From Nocardioides sp. Root240 (GTDB lineage: Bacteria > Actinomycetota > Actinomycetes > Propionibacteriales > Nocardioidaceae), in the NCBI RefSeq assembly GCF_001428825.1, contig NZ_LMIT01000009.1, positions 104,992-168,991 of the forward strand: a DNA stretch of 64,000 nt, in the 5' to 3' direction. The notes below the pieces were generated by a model. The model worked only from the letters and a program-made list of their open reading frames with translations. It had not been told where the DNA came from and did no database searches. The position numbers were made by a program, and so were the translations under genes. Numbering within the stretch: position 1 is the stretch's first letter; every line of letters starts with the position of its first letter. This document shows, one piece after another, positions 19,601 through 27,613 of this stretch.

Positions 19601-19993
19601 ATGGGAAACCCTCGACTGCGCAGCGTCGTGCTCGACACCACCGACGTGCCCCGGCTCGCGGAGTTCTACCGCGAGCTCCTCGGCTGGTCCTACCCGCCGG
19701 GCGTCGACGTCGACGAGCTCACCGACTGGCGCGCGATCATCGGTCCGTCGGGCGAGCGGATCGCGTTCCAGGAGGTCGCCGAGCTGCCGCCGACGACCTG
19801 GCCGACCGCGGAGGTCCCGCAGCAGGCCCACCTCGACCTCCAGGTCGACGGCCGCGCCGACCTCGACCACAACCACGAGCGCGCGCTGGCGCTCGGTGCC
19901 GTGCTGCGGCTCGACCGGTCCGACGACCCGGAGGAGCCGCTGCGGGTCTACGCCGACCCGGCCGGCCACACCTTCTGCCTGTTCACCCACTGA
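19601..19993 (+). CDS. VOC family protein (glyoxalase-like)
   Basis: 130 residues. RSVVLDTTDVPRLAEFYREL opens the first module and RVYADPAGHTFCLFT closes the second, as in glyoxalase-like-domain proteins of actinobacteria. The metal-site residues of true glyoxalase I are not all present. Its last 11 bases overlap tail-to-tail with the EamA-type gene on the other strand (19983-19993). Confidence 0.88.
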   Translation: MGNPRLRSVVLDTTDVPRLAEFYRELLGWSYPPGVDVDELTDWRAIIGPSGERIAFQEVAELPPTTWPTAEVPQQAHLDLQVDGRADLDHNHERALALGAVLRLDRSDDPEEPLRVYADPAGHTFCLFTH

Positions 19994-20417
19994 CGACGAG
20001 CAGCACCGCGCCGGCGCCGACCAGCGCGACGCCGAGCCACTGCAGGACCGACAGCCGCTCGCCGAGCAGGGTGACGCCGAAGACCGCCACCAGGACGACG
20101 CTGAGCTTGTCGACCGGTGCGACGAGCGAGGCGTCGCCGAGCTTGAGCGCGCGGAAGTAGCAGATCCACGACGCGCCGGTCGCCAGGCCGGAGAGCACGA
20201 GGAAGAGCCAGGTGCGGCCGCCGACCTCGCCGGGGGAGTGGAGCTTGCCGAGGGCCAGCAGGATCAGGCCCAGGGTGAGGAGGATGACGATCGTGCGCAC
20301 GAAGGTCGCGACGTCGGAGTCGATGTCCTTCACGCCCACCTTGGCGAAGACCGCGGTCAACGCGGCGAACACCGCCGACAGCAGGGCCCAGAACCACCAG
20401 GCCGAGGTGAGCTCCAC
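19983..20417 (-). CDS. small EamA/DMT-type transporter
   Basis: 144 residues from a GTG at 20417, chosen because GGAGG lies 6 bases upstream on this strand; an upstream ATG (20438) lies inside the large inverted repeat and lacks a site. Four to five hydrophobic helices are seen: WWFWALLSAVFAALTAVFAKV, FVRTIVILLTLGLILLALGK (part), TWLFLVLSGLATGASWICYF and LQWLGVALVGAGAVLLVVSG. This is the single EamA domain of half-size (SMR-like) members, which usually dimerise. Substrate unknown. Confidence 0.87.
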   Translation of the reverse strand: MELTSAWWFWALLSAVFAALTAVFAKVGVKDIDSDVATFVRTIVILLTLGLILLALGKLHSPGEVGGRTWLFLVLSGLATGASWICYFRALKLGDASLVAPVDKLSVVLVAVFGVTLLGERLSVLQWLGVALVGAGAVLLVVSG

Positions 20418-20430
20418 GGAAGACCTCCGC

Positions 20431-20476
20431 AACGTCATGGTCTCCGTGGGCTGGAGCCCACGGAGACCATGACGTT
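20431..20476. repeat. 46-bp near-perfect inverted repeat (22-bp arms)
   Basis: Arm aacgtcatggtctccgtggg-ct (20431-20452) and its exact complement (20455-20476) are separated by only two bases (gg). It lies after the ABC permease stop (20505, minus strand) and before the EamA start. It most probably folds as the terminator of the ABC pair, although no T tract follows on the minus strand. Alternatively it is a dyad operator for the EamA gene. Confidence 0.75.
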
Positions 20477-20504
20477 AGCGCGTGGAGTGGCCCACGAACC
20501 GGTG

Positions 20505-21326
20505 CTACTTCACCTCGGACCGCAGCACCAGCCGCAGGCCGGCGAGCAGCGGCAGCACGATCCACAGGATCGAGGTGACCCCCAGCTGGGCCCAGTCCGT
20601 GCTGGTCAGGCTGCCGTCGAAGAGCAGGTAGCGGGTGTCGTTGAGCTCGAACCAGCCGGCGTTGTCGGACCACCACGGCTGCGCGGCGGCGAGCGCGCCG
20701 GACAGGCCGGGCAGCACCATGATGATCACGAAGTAGCCGACGATCGCGGCGGGCGAGTTGCGGAACAGCAGGCCCAGCGCGAAGCCGAGCAGCATGCCGA
20801 GCTCGTTGGCGAGGACGATCTGCGCGAAGGTGCCGGCGGAGATGTTCCACACCGCGTCGTTGCCGGTGATCATCGCGGTGACCAGGTTGCCGACCGCGCC
20901 GATGCCGAGGGCGACCAGCATCGAGATCGCCCCGATCACGACGGCGTCGACCAGCTTGGCGGCCAGCACGCGGGGCCGGCTCGGGACCAGGGTGAAGGTG
21001 GTCAGCGCGGTGCGCTGGCTCCACTCGCTGGTCACGGCGAGCACGCCGATCACGGGCAGCACGATCGACATCGGGCTGCCGACCGCGGCGGCGAAGGCGT
21101 CGAAGCTGAGGTCGTCGCGGTTGCCGAGGATGATCGTGAGCACGGTCGCGATCACCGAGGCGATCACGATGCTGGCCATCAGCCAGAAGCCGGTGCGGGT
21201 GTCGAACATCTTGCGCAGCTCGACCTGCAGGACGCGGCGGAACGGGATCGGGGCCGGTGCCGGACGCGTCCGCGTGGTCTCCGGTACGGCGGCCGCCGGG
21301 GTGGGGACGAGGGTGGCGGTGCTCAT
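20505..21326 (-). CDS. ABC-2 type transporter permease
   Basis: 273 residues from the ATG at 21326 (GGAG site upstream; ATGA overlap with the ATPase stop). After a Pro/Ala-rich cytoplasmic start it has six hydrophobic segments, including TGFWLMASIVIASVIATVLT, SIVLPVIGVLAVTSEWSQRT (the typical ABC-2 export motif region), VVIGAISMLVALGIGAVGNL and ILWIVLPLLAGLRLVLRS. Pairs with the upstream ATPase to form an exporter. The substrate is not evident. Confidence 0.92.
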   Translation of the reverse strand: MSTATLVPTPAAAVPETTRTRPAPAPIPFRRVLQVELRKMFDTRTGFWLMASIVIASVIATVLTIILGNRDDLSFDAFAAAVGSPMSIVLPVIGVLAVTSEWSQRTALTTFTLVPSRPRVLAAKLVDAVVIGAISMLVALGIGAVGNLVTAMITGNDAVWNISAGTFAQIVLANELGMLLGFALGLLFRNSPAAIVGYFVIIMVLPGLSGALAAAQPWWSDNAGWFELNDTRYLLFDGSLTSTDWAQLGVTSILWIVLPLLAGLRLVLRSEVK

Positions 21327-22252
21327 GCCGCAGCTCCTTCGGTGCTCGGGGTGGTGTGGCTGACGGACTCGCGCTGGCTCTCGGCGGTGAGCGCGAGGAA
21401 CATCTCCTCCAGGCCGGCGCCGTCGGCGGCGCGCAGCTCGGTGACGGCGATGCCGGCGGCGAAGGCCGCCTGCCCCACGCGGGTCAGGTCGGCCTCGGCG
21501 AGCACGGCGCCGCCGGAGGTGGGCCGCGCGGTGATCCCGGCGGCGGTGAGGGCCGACGCGAGCGACGTACCGTCGCCGGCGCGGACCAGGGTGCCGGCAC
21601 CGGCGAGCAGTTCGTCCTTGGTGCCCTGGGCGACGATCCGGCCGTTGCCGATGACGACGATGTCGTCGGCGATGACCTCGATCTCGTGGAGCAGGTGCGA
21701 CGAGAGCAGCACGGTGCCGCCCTGGTCGGCGAACTCGCGGAGCAGGTCGCGCATCCAGCGGATGCCGGCCGGGTCGAGGCCGTTGGCCGGCTCGTCGAGG
21801 ATGAGGACCTCGGGGTCGCCGAGCAGCGCCGTACCGATGCCGAGGCGCTGGCGCATGCCGAGGGAGTAGTTGCGGACGCGGCGGCTGGCCTCGTCCGGCG
21901 TGAGGCTGACGCGCTCGAGCATCTCGTCGACGCGGGTACGGGGCAGGCCCATCGTGAGTGCGGCGATGGTCAGGATCTCGCGGCCGGTGCGGCCGGCGTG
22001 CTGCGCGGAGGCGTCCAGGAGGACGCCGACCTCGCGGCCCGGGTCGGGCAGGTCGCGGAACCGGCGGCCCAGGACGCGGACCTCGCCGCTGCCCGGGGCG
22101 GTCAGCCCGACCATGACCCGCATGGTGGTCGACTTGCCGGCGCCGTTCGGGCCGAGGAAGCCGGTGACCCGGCCCGGCGCGGCGGTGAACGACACGTTGT
22201 CGACGGCAGTGAAGCTGCCGTAGCTCTTGGTGAGGGACTCGACGTTGATCAT
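21323..22252 (-). CDS. ABC transporter ATP-binding protein
   Basis: 309 residues. Walker A FLGPNGAGKSTT (about residues 32-43), signature NYSLGMRQRLGIG, Walker B EVLILDEPANGLDP and the H-loop LLSSHLLHE are all present. The C-terminal part (GLEEMFLALTAESQ) is usual for the exporter class whose partner is an ABC-2 permease. It overlaps that permease by 4 bases. It is divergent from the DsbA-like gene. Confidence 0.95.
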   Translation of the reverse strand: MINVESLTKSYGSFTAVDNVSFTAAPGRVTGFLGPNGAGKSTTMRVMVGLTAPGSGEVRVLGRRFRDLPDPGREVGVLLDASAQHAGRTGREILTIAALTMGLPRTRVDEMLERVSLTPDEASRRVRNYSLGMRQRLGIGTALLGDPEVLILDEPANGLDPAGIRWMRDLLREFADQGGTVLLSSHLLHEIEVIADDIVVIGNGRIVAQGTKDELLAGAGTLVRAGDGTSLASALTAAGITARPTSGGAVLAEADLTRVGQAAFAAGIAVTELRAADGAGLEEMFLALTAESQRESVSHTTPSTEGAAA

Positions 22253-22318
22253 GGGCAGAAGCCTCGCCGCCGGTGGGGTCCTCGCGCTTCGGGCAGATCC
22301 CTTGACCCGCCCCTGACC

Positions 22319-22342
22319 CGACCCCGAGATCCCTCGGGGTCG
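22319..22342. promoter_or_regulatory. 10-bp perfect dyad in divergent region
   Basis: cgaccccgag-atcc-ctcggggtcg lies between the divergent ABC ATPase (start 22252) and the DsbA-like gene (start 22374). Being between divergent starts it cannot be a gene-end terminator for either, so an operator or a 5' hairpin of the DsbA-like transcript is more likely. Confidence 0.5.
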
Positions 22343-22373
22343 GTGGGGGAAGCATTCAGGGGTACGTCGTGTT

Positions 22374-23024
22374 GTGGCCCTCGTGCGTATCGAGATCTGG
22401 GCCGACGTCGTCTGTCCGTGGTGCTACATCGGCAAGCGACGCCTCGAGAAGGCGATCGCCGGGTTCGAGCACGGCGACGACGTGGAGGTCGTCTACCGCT
22501 CCTACGAGCTCGACCCCTTCGCCCCGGAGGTCGGCACCGAGTCGACCGTGACCGTGCTGGGCCGCAAGTTCGGCGCCGACGAGGCGGGCACCCGCGCCAT
22601 GATGGCCCGCGCCGACGAGGTCGCGGCCGCCGAGGGCCTGACCTTCTCCCACGCCGACGCGCTGCACGCGCGCACCCTCACCGCGCACCGGCTGCTCCAC
22701 CTCGCCAAGGCCGAGGGCCTGCAGCACGAGCTCATGGAGCAGGTGCTGGCGGCGTACTTCACCCGCGGCGAGTCGCTCGGCGACCACGACGTGCTGCGCA
22801 AGGCGGCCGCCGAGGCCGGTCTCGACGCCGGCCGGGTCGAGGAGGTGCTGGCGAGCACGGAGTACCGCGACGACGTGATGGCCGACGTCGCGCAGGCGCA
22901 GGCCTACGGCTCCTCCGGCGTCCCGTTCTTCGTCATCGACGGCCGCTTCGGCATCTCCGGCGCGCAGCCCACCGAGCTGTTCGAGCAGGCGCTCGCGCAG
23001 GCCTGGTCGAGCCGCGAGGGCTGA
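22374..23024 (+). CDS. DsbA-like (FrnE type) thiol oxidoreductase
   Basis: 216 residues. GTG at 22374 (a second GTG at 22383 is possible), with aggggt upstream. IEIWADVVCPWCYIGKRRLE shows the thioredoxin-fold active site C-P-W-C near residue 15-18; the helical insert follows, and the cis-Pro loop is SSGVPFFVIDGRFGISGAQP. No signal peptide is present, so it acts in the cytoplasm like FrnE/2-hydroxychromene isomerase relatives. Possible role: oxidative-stress thiol chemistry. Confidence 0.93.
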   Translation: MALVRIEIWADVVCPWCYIGKRRLEKAIAGFEHGDDVEVVYRSYELDPFAPEVGTESTVTVLGRKFGADEAGTRAMMARADEVAAAEGLTFSHADALHARTLTAHRLLHLAKAEGLQHELMEQVLAAYFTRGESLGDHDVLRKAAAEAGLDAGRVEEVLASTEYRDDVMADVAQAQAYGSSGVPFFVIDGRFGISGAQPTELFEQALAQAWSSREG

Positions 23025-23030
23025 CCTGGG

Positions 23031-23116
23031 TTGCTGCAGGGATCCCCGCTCCGGCGGGGATTCCTGCGCTTGTTGACGGTTGCAACGGCCACTAACCGCC
23101 AGAGAACGTCATCAAC
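23031..23116. repeat. convergent-gene repeat element, copy A
   Basis: About 86 bases filling the gap between the DsbA-like gene (+) and the MaoC-like gene (-). It begins with a 13-bp hairpin, cagggatccccgc/gcggggattcctg with loop tccg (23037-23066), followed by a conserved tail cgcttgttgacggttgcaac ... ccgcc..gaacgtcatcaac. A very similar element occupies the same kind of convergent gap at 32718-32806. Likely a bidirectional terminator that spreads as a repeat. Confidence 0.8.
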
Positions 23117-23119
23117 CTC

Positions 23120-23578
23120 TCAGGCGCCGGGCAGCAGCAGGACGACGGTCTCAGCGACACAGGCGGGCTTGGACTCGCCCTCGATCTCGACCGTGTGCTG
23201 CACGGTGAGCTGCTTGCCGCTGGGGATGTCGACCACGTCGCCCATCTTCACGTGCAGGCGGATCCGCTTGCCGACGAGAAGGGGCGTGGGGAAGCGGACC
23301 TTGTTGACGCCGTAGTTCAGCTTCGCGCCGGGGGTGCGCAGCGTGAAGATCTGGCTGCCGAGCCACGGGACGAGCGACAGCGTGAGGTAGCCGTGGGCGA
23401 TCGTGCCGCCGAACGGGCCTTCCTTGGCGCGCTCGATGTCGACGTGGATCCACTGGTGGTCGCCCGTCGCGTCGGCGAACTGGTTGACGCGACGCTGGTC
23501 GATCGTGACCCAGTCGCTGGTGCCCAGCTCGGTGCCGGCCGCCTCGGCGACCTCCTCGAACGTGGTGAAAACCCGCAT
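23120..23578 (-). CDS. MaoC family (R)-specific hydratase/dehydratase
   Basis: 152 residues with one hot-dog fold. The hydratase catalytic Asp/His are in FADATGDHQWIHVDIERA, followed by GPFGGTIAHGYLTLSLVPW. Single-domain MaoC proteins hydrate enoyl-CoA or enoyl-ACP in fatty acid metabolism; the Mycobacterium nodN/HtdZ-like proteins look very similar. The ATG at 23578 fits the family start. Confidence 0.92.
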   Translation of the reverse strand: MRVFTTFEEVAEAAGTELGTSDWVTIDQRRVNQFADATGDHQWIHVDIERAKEGPFGGTIAHGYLTLSLVPWLGSQIFTLRTPGAKLNYGVNKVRFPTPLLVGKRIRLHVKMGDVVDIPSGKQLTVQHTVEIEGESKPACVAETVVLLLPGA

Positions 23579-23663
23579 GCCATTGACTCCTTCGGCCAGG
23601 GAAGCTCCGGTGGTCCGACCCTAGTGGTTCAGCTCGGCGCCACGGGGCCGAATCGCGCCGGTC

Positions 23664-24212
23664 TCACTGCCTGGTCGGCCTGGTCGCGGCCCACGCCAGG
23701 CCGGCCACCGCGAGCAGGGCCACCCCCACCGCCCCCGGTACGACGACGCGACCGTCCGCCGCGAGCGCGAGCGCCCCGATCCCGGTCGTGCCCGTGCCGA
23801 CGAGTGCCGCGCGGCCTGCCGCCGCGCGGACGACGCGCGCCTCGGCGACTCGCCCCGGCGGTCCGATCGCGGCCACGGCCGTCGTCGCGTGCAGCACGAG
23901 CAGGGCGAGCGCGACGAGCAGCACCCGCCCCGGCGACGGGGCGGGCCACGGCACCGCCGCCAGCCACCACCCGGCGGCGACGGCGAGCGTGAGCAGGGGC
24001 GCCTGCGAGTCGGGCACCTCGGCGGCGACCAGGGCCAGGGTGAGGACCACGATGCCCGGCCACCACGGCGTCCCCGGAGCGCTGGACAGCACGGCGAGGT
24101 CCACCACCAGGGCGGCGCCGACGATCCCGGCCCGGCGGGCGAGGCCGCCCAGCGAGAGGGTCGCGACCCGCTGGCCGCCGCGGTCCCGGACGGTGAGGAC
24201 GGGCCCGGTCAT
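23664..24212 (-). CDS. small multi-pass membrane protein of the MoxR/DUF58 operon
   Basis: 182 residues from the ATG at 24212, overlapping the DUF58 stop by 4 bases. It begins MTGPVLTVRDRGGQRVATLS, then has five or six hydrophobic helices (GIVGAALVVDLAVLSSAPG, WPGIVVLTLALVAAEVPD, RVLLVALALLVLHATTAVAA and others). No family is recognised. It is the last gene of the operon and may anchor or accompany the DUF58 protein. Confidence 0.8.
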   Translation of the reverse strand: MTGPVLTVRDRGGQRVATLSLGGLARRAGIVGAALVVDLAVLSSAPGTPWWPGIVVLTLALVAAEVPDSQAPLLTLAVAAGWWLAAVPWPAPSPGRVLLVALALLVLHATTAVAAIGPPGRVAEARVVRAAAGRAALVGTGTTGIGALALAADGRVVVPGAVGVALLAVAGLAWAATRPTRQ

Positions 24213-25498
24213 CGTCGTACCAGCCGTGGGGTTGCGGAGCGCCGGGCGAGGTCGCGGAGCACCTTGTCGATGCTGTGCGGTCCGGTCCAGGTGACGACCG
24301 GGATGCCGAGCGAGGCCATCCGGTCGCGCTCGAGGCGGCGCTGGAGCATGCGCAGCCGCCAGGCGAGCTGCTCCTCGGGCGATCGGCCGCGGTCGCCGGT
24401 GACCAGCTCCGCCGGCAGCGTGTCGACGACGATCACCTCGATGCCGGCGCTGGTCAGCATCGCGACCTGCTGGGTCGACGCCGGCTCGACGAGCGGCGAG
24501 AGCAGGATCGCGAGGGTGCCGGCGCCGAGGCCCTGCCGCGCGGCGAGCGCGTCCTCGCCACGGGCCGTCCCCGGCTCGACGACCGACAGCACGTTGAGCA
24601 GCCGCCGCAGCTGGTGGCGCCCCGACGAGGACGGCAGGAAGCTGACCCGCCAGTCGCCGAACACCCGCAGCCCGACCCGGTCGCCGCGGCGCAGGAAGTG
24701 CTCGGCCAGGACCGCGGCCGCCCGGACGGCGAGGTCCATGCTGCTGCGCTCGCCCACCAGTCCGCCGCTCGAGCCGACGTCGTTGACCGCGTCGAGGAGC
24801 AGCACAACGTGCGCGTCCTCGTCGGCGTGGGTGGCGGTCACGTGCAGGGTCCCGGTGCGCGCCGAGGTCGGCCAGTGGATCCGCCGGAGCCGGTCGCCGG
24901 GCTCGAACGGGCGCACCTTCGCCAGCTCGGTGCCCTCGCCCAGCCGGACCGCCCGCTCCTGGCCGACCAGGCCGTAGGGGTGCGGCGCGGGAGCCGTGGT
25001 GTCGGGCTGCTCCGTCGACGGCAGGACCGTCAGCCGGAGCGGCTGCGGCCGGTCGGCCACCCAGCGCCAGGCCGCCCAGGCGTCGTACCCGGTGACGGCG
25101 GGGGCGCCCAGCGTCCGCCACCCCCAGCGAGTGGGCCGCAGGCCGATCGAGGTGGTGGCGAGGCCGTCATCGGCCGCCACGACCTGGCCGGTCTCGGGCT
25201 CGACCTCCAGCCAGCGCTGGCCGGGGTGCAGCGCGGCCACCGACCCGCCGGCAGGCAGGCCGGAGATCGTCGCGCTCCACACCACGTCCTCGCCCTCGTG
25301 GACGGCGAGCGCCCCCTGCGGCCCCTCCAGCACGGGTACGACGGAGGGCCGCGACTGCGCGCCCGCCAGCGCCACGAGCAGCAACGGCGTCGCCAGCACG
25401 ATCGCGTCGACACGACCGAGCACCAGCCCGGCCACCAGCAGCCCGAACCCCGCGACCACCGCCCGGAGGTGGGCGTGGGTCGGGTGCCAGCCGCTCAC
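24209..25498 (-). CDS. DUF58 family membrane-associated protein
   Basis: 429 residues from a GTG at 25498 overlapping the MoxR stop (GTGA). The N-terminus has two hydrophobic helices (RAVVAGFGLLVAGLVLGRVD and AIVLATPLLLVALAGAQ). The DUF58 hallmark FEPGDRLRRIHWPTSARTGT is present, followed by a von Willebrand-like region (VVLLLDAVNDVG). DUF58 proteins are regularly encoded with MoxR ATPases and are thought to act with them in envelope or metallo-protein maturation. Confidence 0.9.
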   Translation of the reverse strand: MSGWHPTHAHLRAVVAGFGLLVAGLVLGRVDAIVLATPLLLVALAGAQSRPSVVPVLEGPQGALAVHEGEDVVWSATISGLPAGGSVAALHPGQRWLEVEPETGQVVAADDGLATTSIGLRPTRWGWRTLGAPAVTGYDAWAAWRWVADRPQPLRLTVLPSTEQPDTTAPAPHPYGLVGQERAVRLGEGTELAKVRPFEPGDRLRRIHWPTSARTGTLHVTATHADEDAHVVLLLDAVNDVGSSGGLVGERSSMDLAVRAAAVLAEHFLRRGDRVGLRVFGDWRVSFLPSSSGRHQLRRLLNVLSVVEPGTARGEDALAARQGLGAGTLAILLSPLVEPASTQQVAMLTSAGIEVIVVDTLPAELVTGDRGRSPEEQLAWRLRMLQRRLERDRMASLGIPVVTWTGPHSIDKVLRDLARRSATPRLVRR

Positions 25499-26457
25499 CG
25501 CCGCTCCCGCGCGGTCGGCGCCGGCACGTGCCCGAGCACCGACTCGACCACGGAGCGCCCGGTCACGTCGCTCATCCACAGCTCGGGGCGGATCGTGATC
25601 CGGTGCGCCAGGGCGGGGACCGCGACCGCCTTCACGTCCTCGGGGGTGACGAAGTCGCGGCCGGCGACGACGGCGTACGCCCGGGCGACCAGCAGCAGCG
25701 CCAGCCCGCCGCGCGGCGAGGAGCCGACCAAGGTGTGGTGGTGGCTGCGGGTCGCGGCGGCGAGCGCGACGCAGTACCGGCCGACGTCGGGGTCGACGCT
25801 CACGGACTCGACGGCCTGCTGGATCGCGAGCAGCCCGTCCGCGTCGACGACCTGCCGCACGGTGACCTCTTCGCGCCCCCGGGCCATTCGGCGGCGCAGC
25901 ACCTCCCACTCCTCGTCCGCGTCGGGGTAGCCGAGCTCGACGCGCAGCAGGAAGCGGTCGAGCTGCGCCTCGGGCAGGGGATAGGTGCCCTCGTACTCGA
26001 CCGGGTTGGCGGTCGCGAGCACGTGGAAGGGCGCGGCGAGCGGGAAGGTCTCGCCCTCGACGGTCACCTGCCGCTCCTGCATCGCCTCGAGCAGCGCGGC
26101 CTGCGTCTTCGGTGGCGTGCGGTTGATCTCGTCGGCCAGCAGCAGCCCGGTGAACAGCGGCCCCGGGCGGAAGGTGAACGCCGCCTCGCGCTGGTCGTAG
26201 AGGAAGGACCCCGTGAGGTCCGAGGGCAGCAGGTCGGGCGTGAACTGCGCCCGCTTGAAGTCGAGCCCGAGCGCCTGCGCGAAGGAGCGGGCCGCGAGCG
26301 TCTTGCCGAGGCCGGGGAAGTCCTCGAGCAGCACGTGGCCGCCGGCCACGATCGCGCTGAGCACCAGGGTCAGCGACGGGCGCTTGCCGACGACGGCGGT
26401 CTCGACCTCGTCGAGGACCCGCTGGGCCAGCTCGGCGGCGTCGGCCGGGGAGGTCAC
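25495..26457 (-). CDS. MoxR family AAA+ ATPase
   Basis: 320 residues from a GTG at 26457 overlapping the upstream stop. Walker A EDFPGLGKTLAARSFA (about residues 45-60), sensor/Walker B LLLADEINRTPPKTQAALLE and the ATANPVEYEGTYPLPEAQLD block are standard for MoxR. MoxR proteins act as chaperone-like ATPases with a vWA/DUF58 partner, here the next gene. Part of a five-gene operon with 4-base overlaps at every junction. Confidence 0.95.
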   Translation of the reverse strand: MTSPADAAELAQRVLDEVETAVVGKRPSLTLVLSAIVAGGHVLLEDFPGLGKTLAARSFAQALGLDFKRAQFTPDLLPSDLTGSFLYDQREAAFTFRPGPLFTGLLLADEINRTPPKTQAALLEAMQERQVTVEGETFPLAAPFHVLATANPVEYEGTYPLPEAQLDRFLLRVELGYPDADEEWEVLRRRMARGREEVTVRQVVDADGLLAIQQAVESVSVDPDVGRYCVALAAATRSHHHTLVGSSPRGGLALLLVARAYAVVAGRDFVTPEDVKAVAVPALAHRITIRPELWMSDVTGRSVVESVLGHVPAPTARERR

Positions 26458-26837
26458 AGCCGCTCCAGCCGGTCGAGCACGTCGGCGAGCCGGCGGCGGT
26501 AGCGGTCGGGGGAGTCCAGGGGCGGGTGGTCCACGAAGCGTCGTACCTCCTCGGGAAGGGCGGCCCGCGGGTCGAGCCCCGCGGGTCCGGCCAGCACTGC
26601 GGTGGTGCCCAGCAGCTCGTCCACGATCCGCACCACCTCGCGGTGCAGCGCCGTGGGGTCCTGCGCGCCGACCAGCCGGGTCAGGTGCGTCAACTCGAGG
26701 TCGTGCGCCCGGTCGTCGCGCACGTGCAGCGGCTCCTCGTCCGGCCACACCAACGTCGGTACGGCGCCCGCGAGGACCAGCACGAGGGCGAGCACTGCAC
26801 CCGTGCACCCGATGGCGGCCAGCAGGGCGAGGGTCAT
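26454..26837 (-). CDS. short hypothetical protein with N-terminal TM helix
   Basis: 127 residues from the ATG at 26837, overlapping the stop of the DUF4129 gene. One N-terminal membrane helix (LALLAAIGCTGAVLALVLVL) is followed by a soluble, Arg/Asp-rich helical part (LTRLVGAQDPTALHREVVRI, DRYRRRLADVLDRLERL). No family recognised. Such small anchored proteins are common fillers of MoxR-DUF58-DUF4129 operons. Confidence 0.8.
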   Translation of the reverse strand: MTLALLAAIGCTGAVLALVLVLAGAVPTLVWPDEEPLHVRDDRAHDLELTHLTRLVGAQDPTALHREVVRIVDELLGTTAVLAGPAGLDPRAALPEEVRRFVDHPPLDSPDRYRRRLADVLDRLERL

Positions 26838-27568
26838 GGCCGGCTCCTCGCGGGCAGCCCGGCCAGCAGCGTGCCCAGGCAGGCGGCCGCCTCGTCGCGC
26901 TGCGGCTCGCCGAGCGGGTGCTCGGAGAAGCGTGCCTCCCGGTAGAGCGCGGCCAGCCGGTCGATGGCGTCCCCGTCCACCGGGTACGACGCCAGCACCC
27001 GCGTCACGAACTCGGTCGGGGTGTCGGCGGGATCCCGGTGGAAGCGCTCCGACTCGGCGGCCGCCTCCAGCCGCAGCCAGGCCGCCACGATGCTGTTGCG
27101 TGCCGAGCCGGTGCCGAGCCCGGCGAGCCCGTCGGCGAGGGCGCCCGCGAGCGCGGTCTCGTCCTCGACCGCGGCGAGGGCCGGCGCCGCGGGATCGAAG
27201 CCGGAGAGGACGCGGCCCTCGCGCGGCCGGTTGGTCCGCAACGAGAGTCGTAGGCGGAGCAGCACGGCCAGCACGAGGAGCAGCGCGGCCACCACGAACG
27301 CGGCCGCGAACGCCCGCCCCGGGAGCAGCAGGCCCGTCGGCCCGCCGGACCGGTCGCTGCTCGACGCCGGCTCGTCGCGCACGTCGTCGACCTGCTCGAC
27401 CTCGTCGTCGGGCCGGTCGGCGTCGCCGGTTGACGTGGGGGAGTCCCGCTCGAACCCGGTCCACGTCACGCCCTCGCCGGAGGCGGTCGCCAGCACGCAC
27501 AGCAGGAGGACCAGGAGCCCTGCGACGAGGAGTCCCGGTCGTGCGAGGTCACGCGACCCCTTCCCCAT
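26834..27568 (-). CDS. DUF4129 domain membrane protein
   Basis: 244 residues. Two membrane helices are visible: LLVAGLLVLLLCVLATASGE near the start and FAAAFVVAALLLVLAVLLRL in the middle. The C-terminal domain matches DUF4129: IVAAWLRLEAAAESERFHRD, then DTPTEFVTRVLASY and YREARFSEHPLGE. It is first gene of the operon that continues with MoxR and DUF58. It is divergent from efeU, so the 84-base gap, with its iron box, serves both. Confidence 0.88.
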   Translation of the reverse strand: MGKGSRDLARPGLLVAGLLVLLLCVLATASGEGVTWTGFERDSPTSTGDADRPDDEVEQVDDVRDEPASSSDRSGGPTGLLLPGRAFAAAFVVAALLLVLAVLLRLRLSLRTNRPREGRVLSGFDPAAPALAAVEDETALAGALADGLAGLGTGSARNSIVAAWLRLEAAAESERFHRDPADTPTEFVTRVLASYPVDGDAIDRLAALYREARFSEHPLGEPQRDEAAACLGTLLAGLPARSRP

Positions 27569-27613
27569 GGACGGACCTTACGCCGCTCTGGCCTTCCGGA
27601 AAATGGACCCGAT

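Noticed and set aside
20431..20476. Insertion-sequence end or attachment site
   Set aside because: No transposase or integrase nearby and no second end; the location right after an ABC operon favours a terminator-type hairpin.
23031..23116. Two short similar peptides encoded in the convergent repeat elements (about 80-95 codons, both with RRGFLRL)
   Set aside because: The similarity follows from the repeated DNA; the frames run into neighbouring genes, lack ribosome sites and diverge beyond the repeat.
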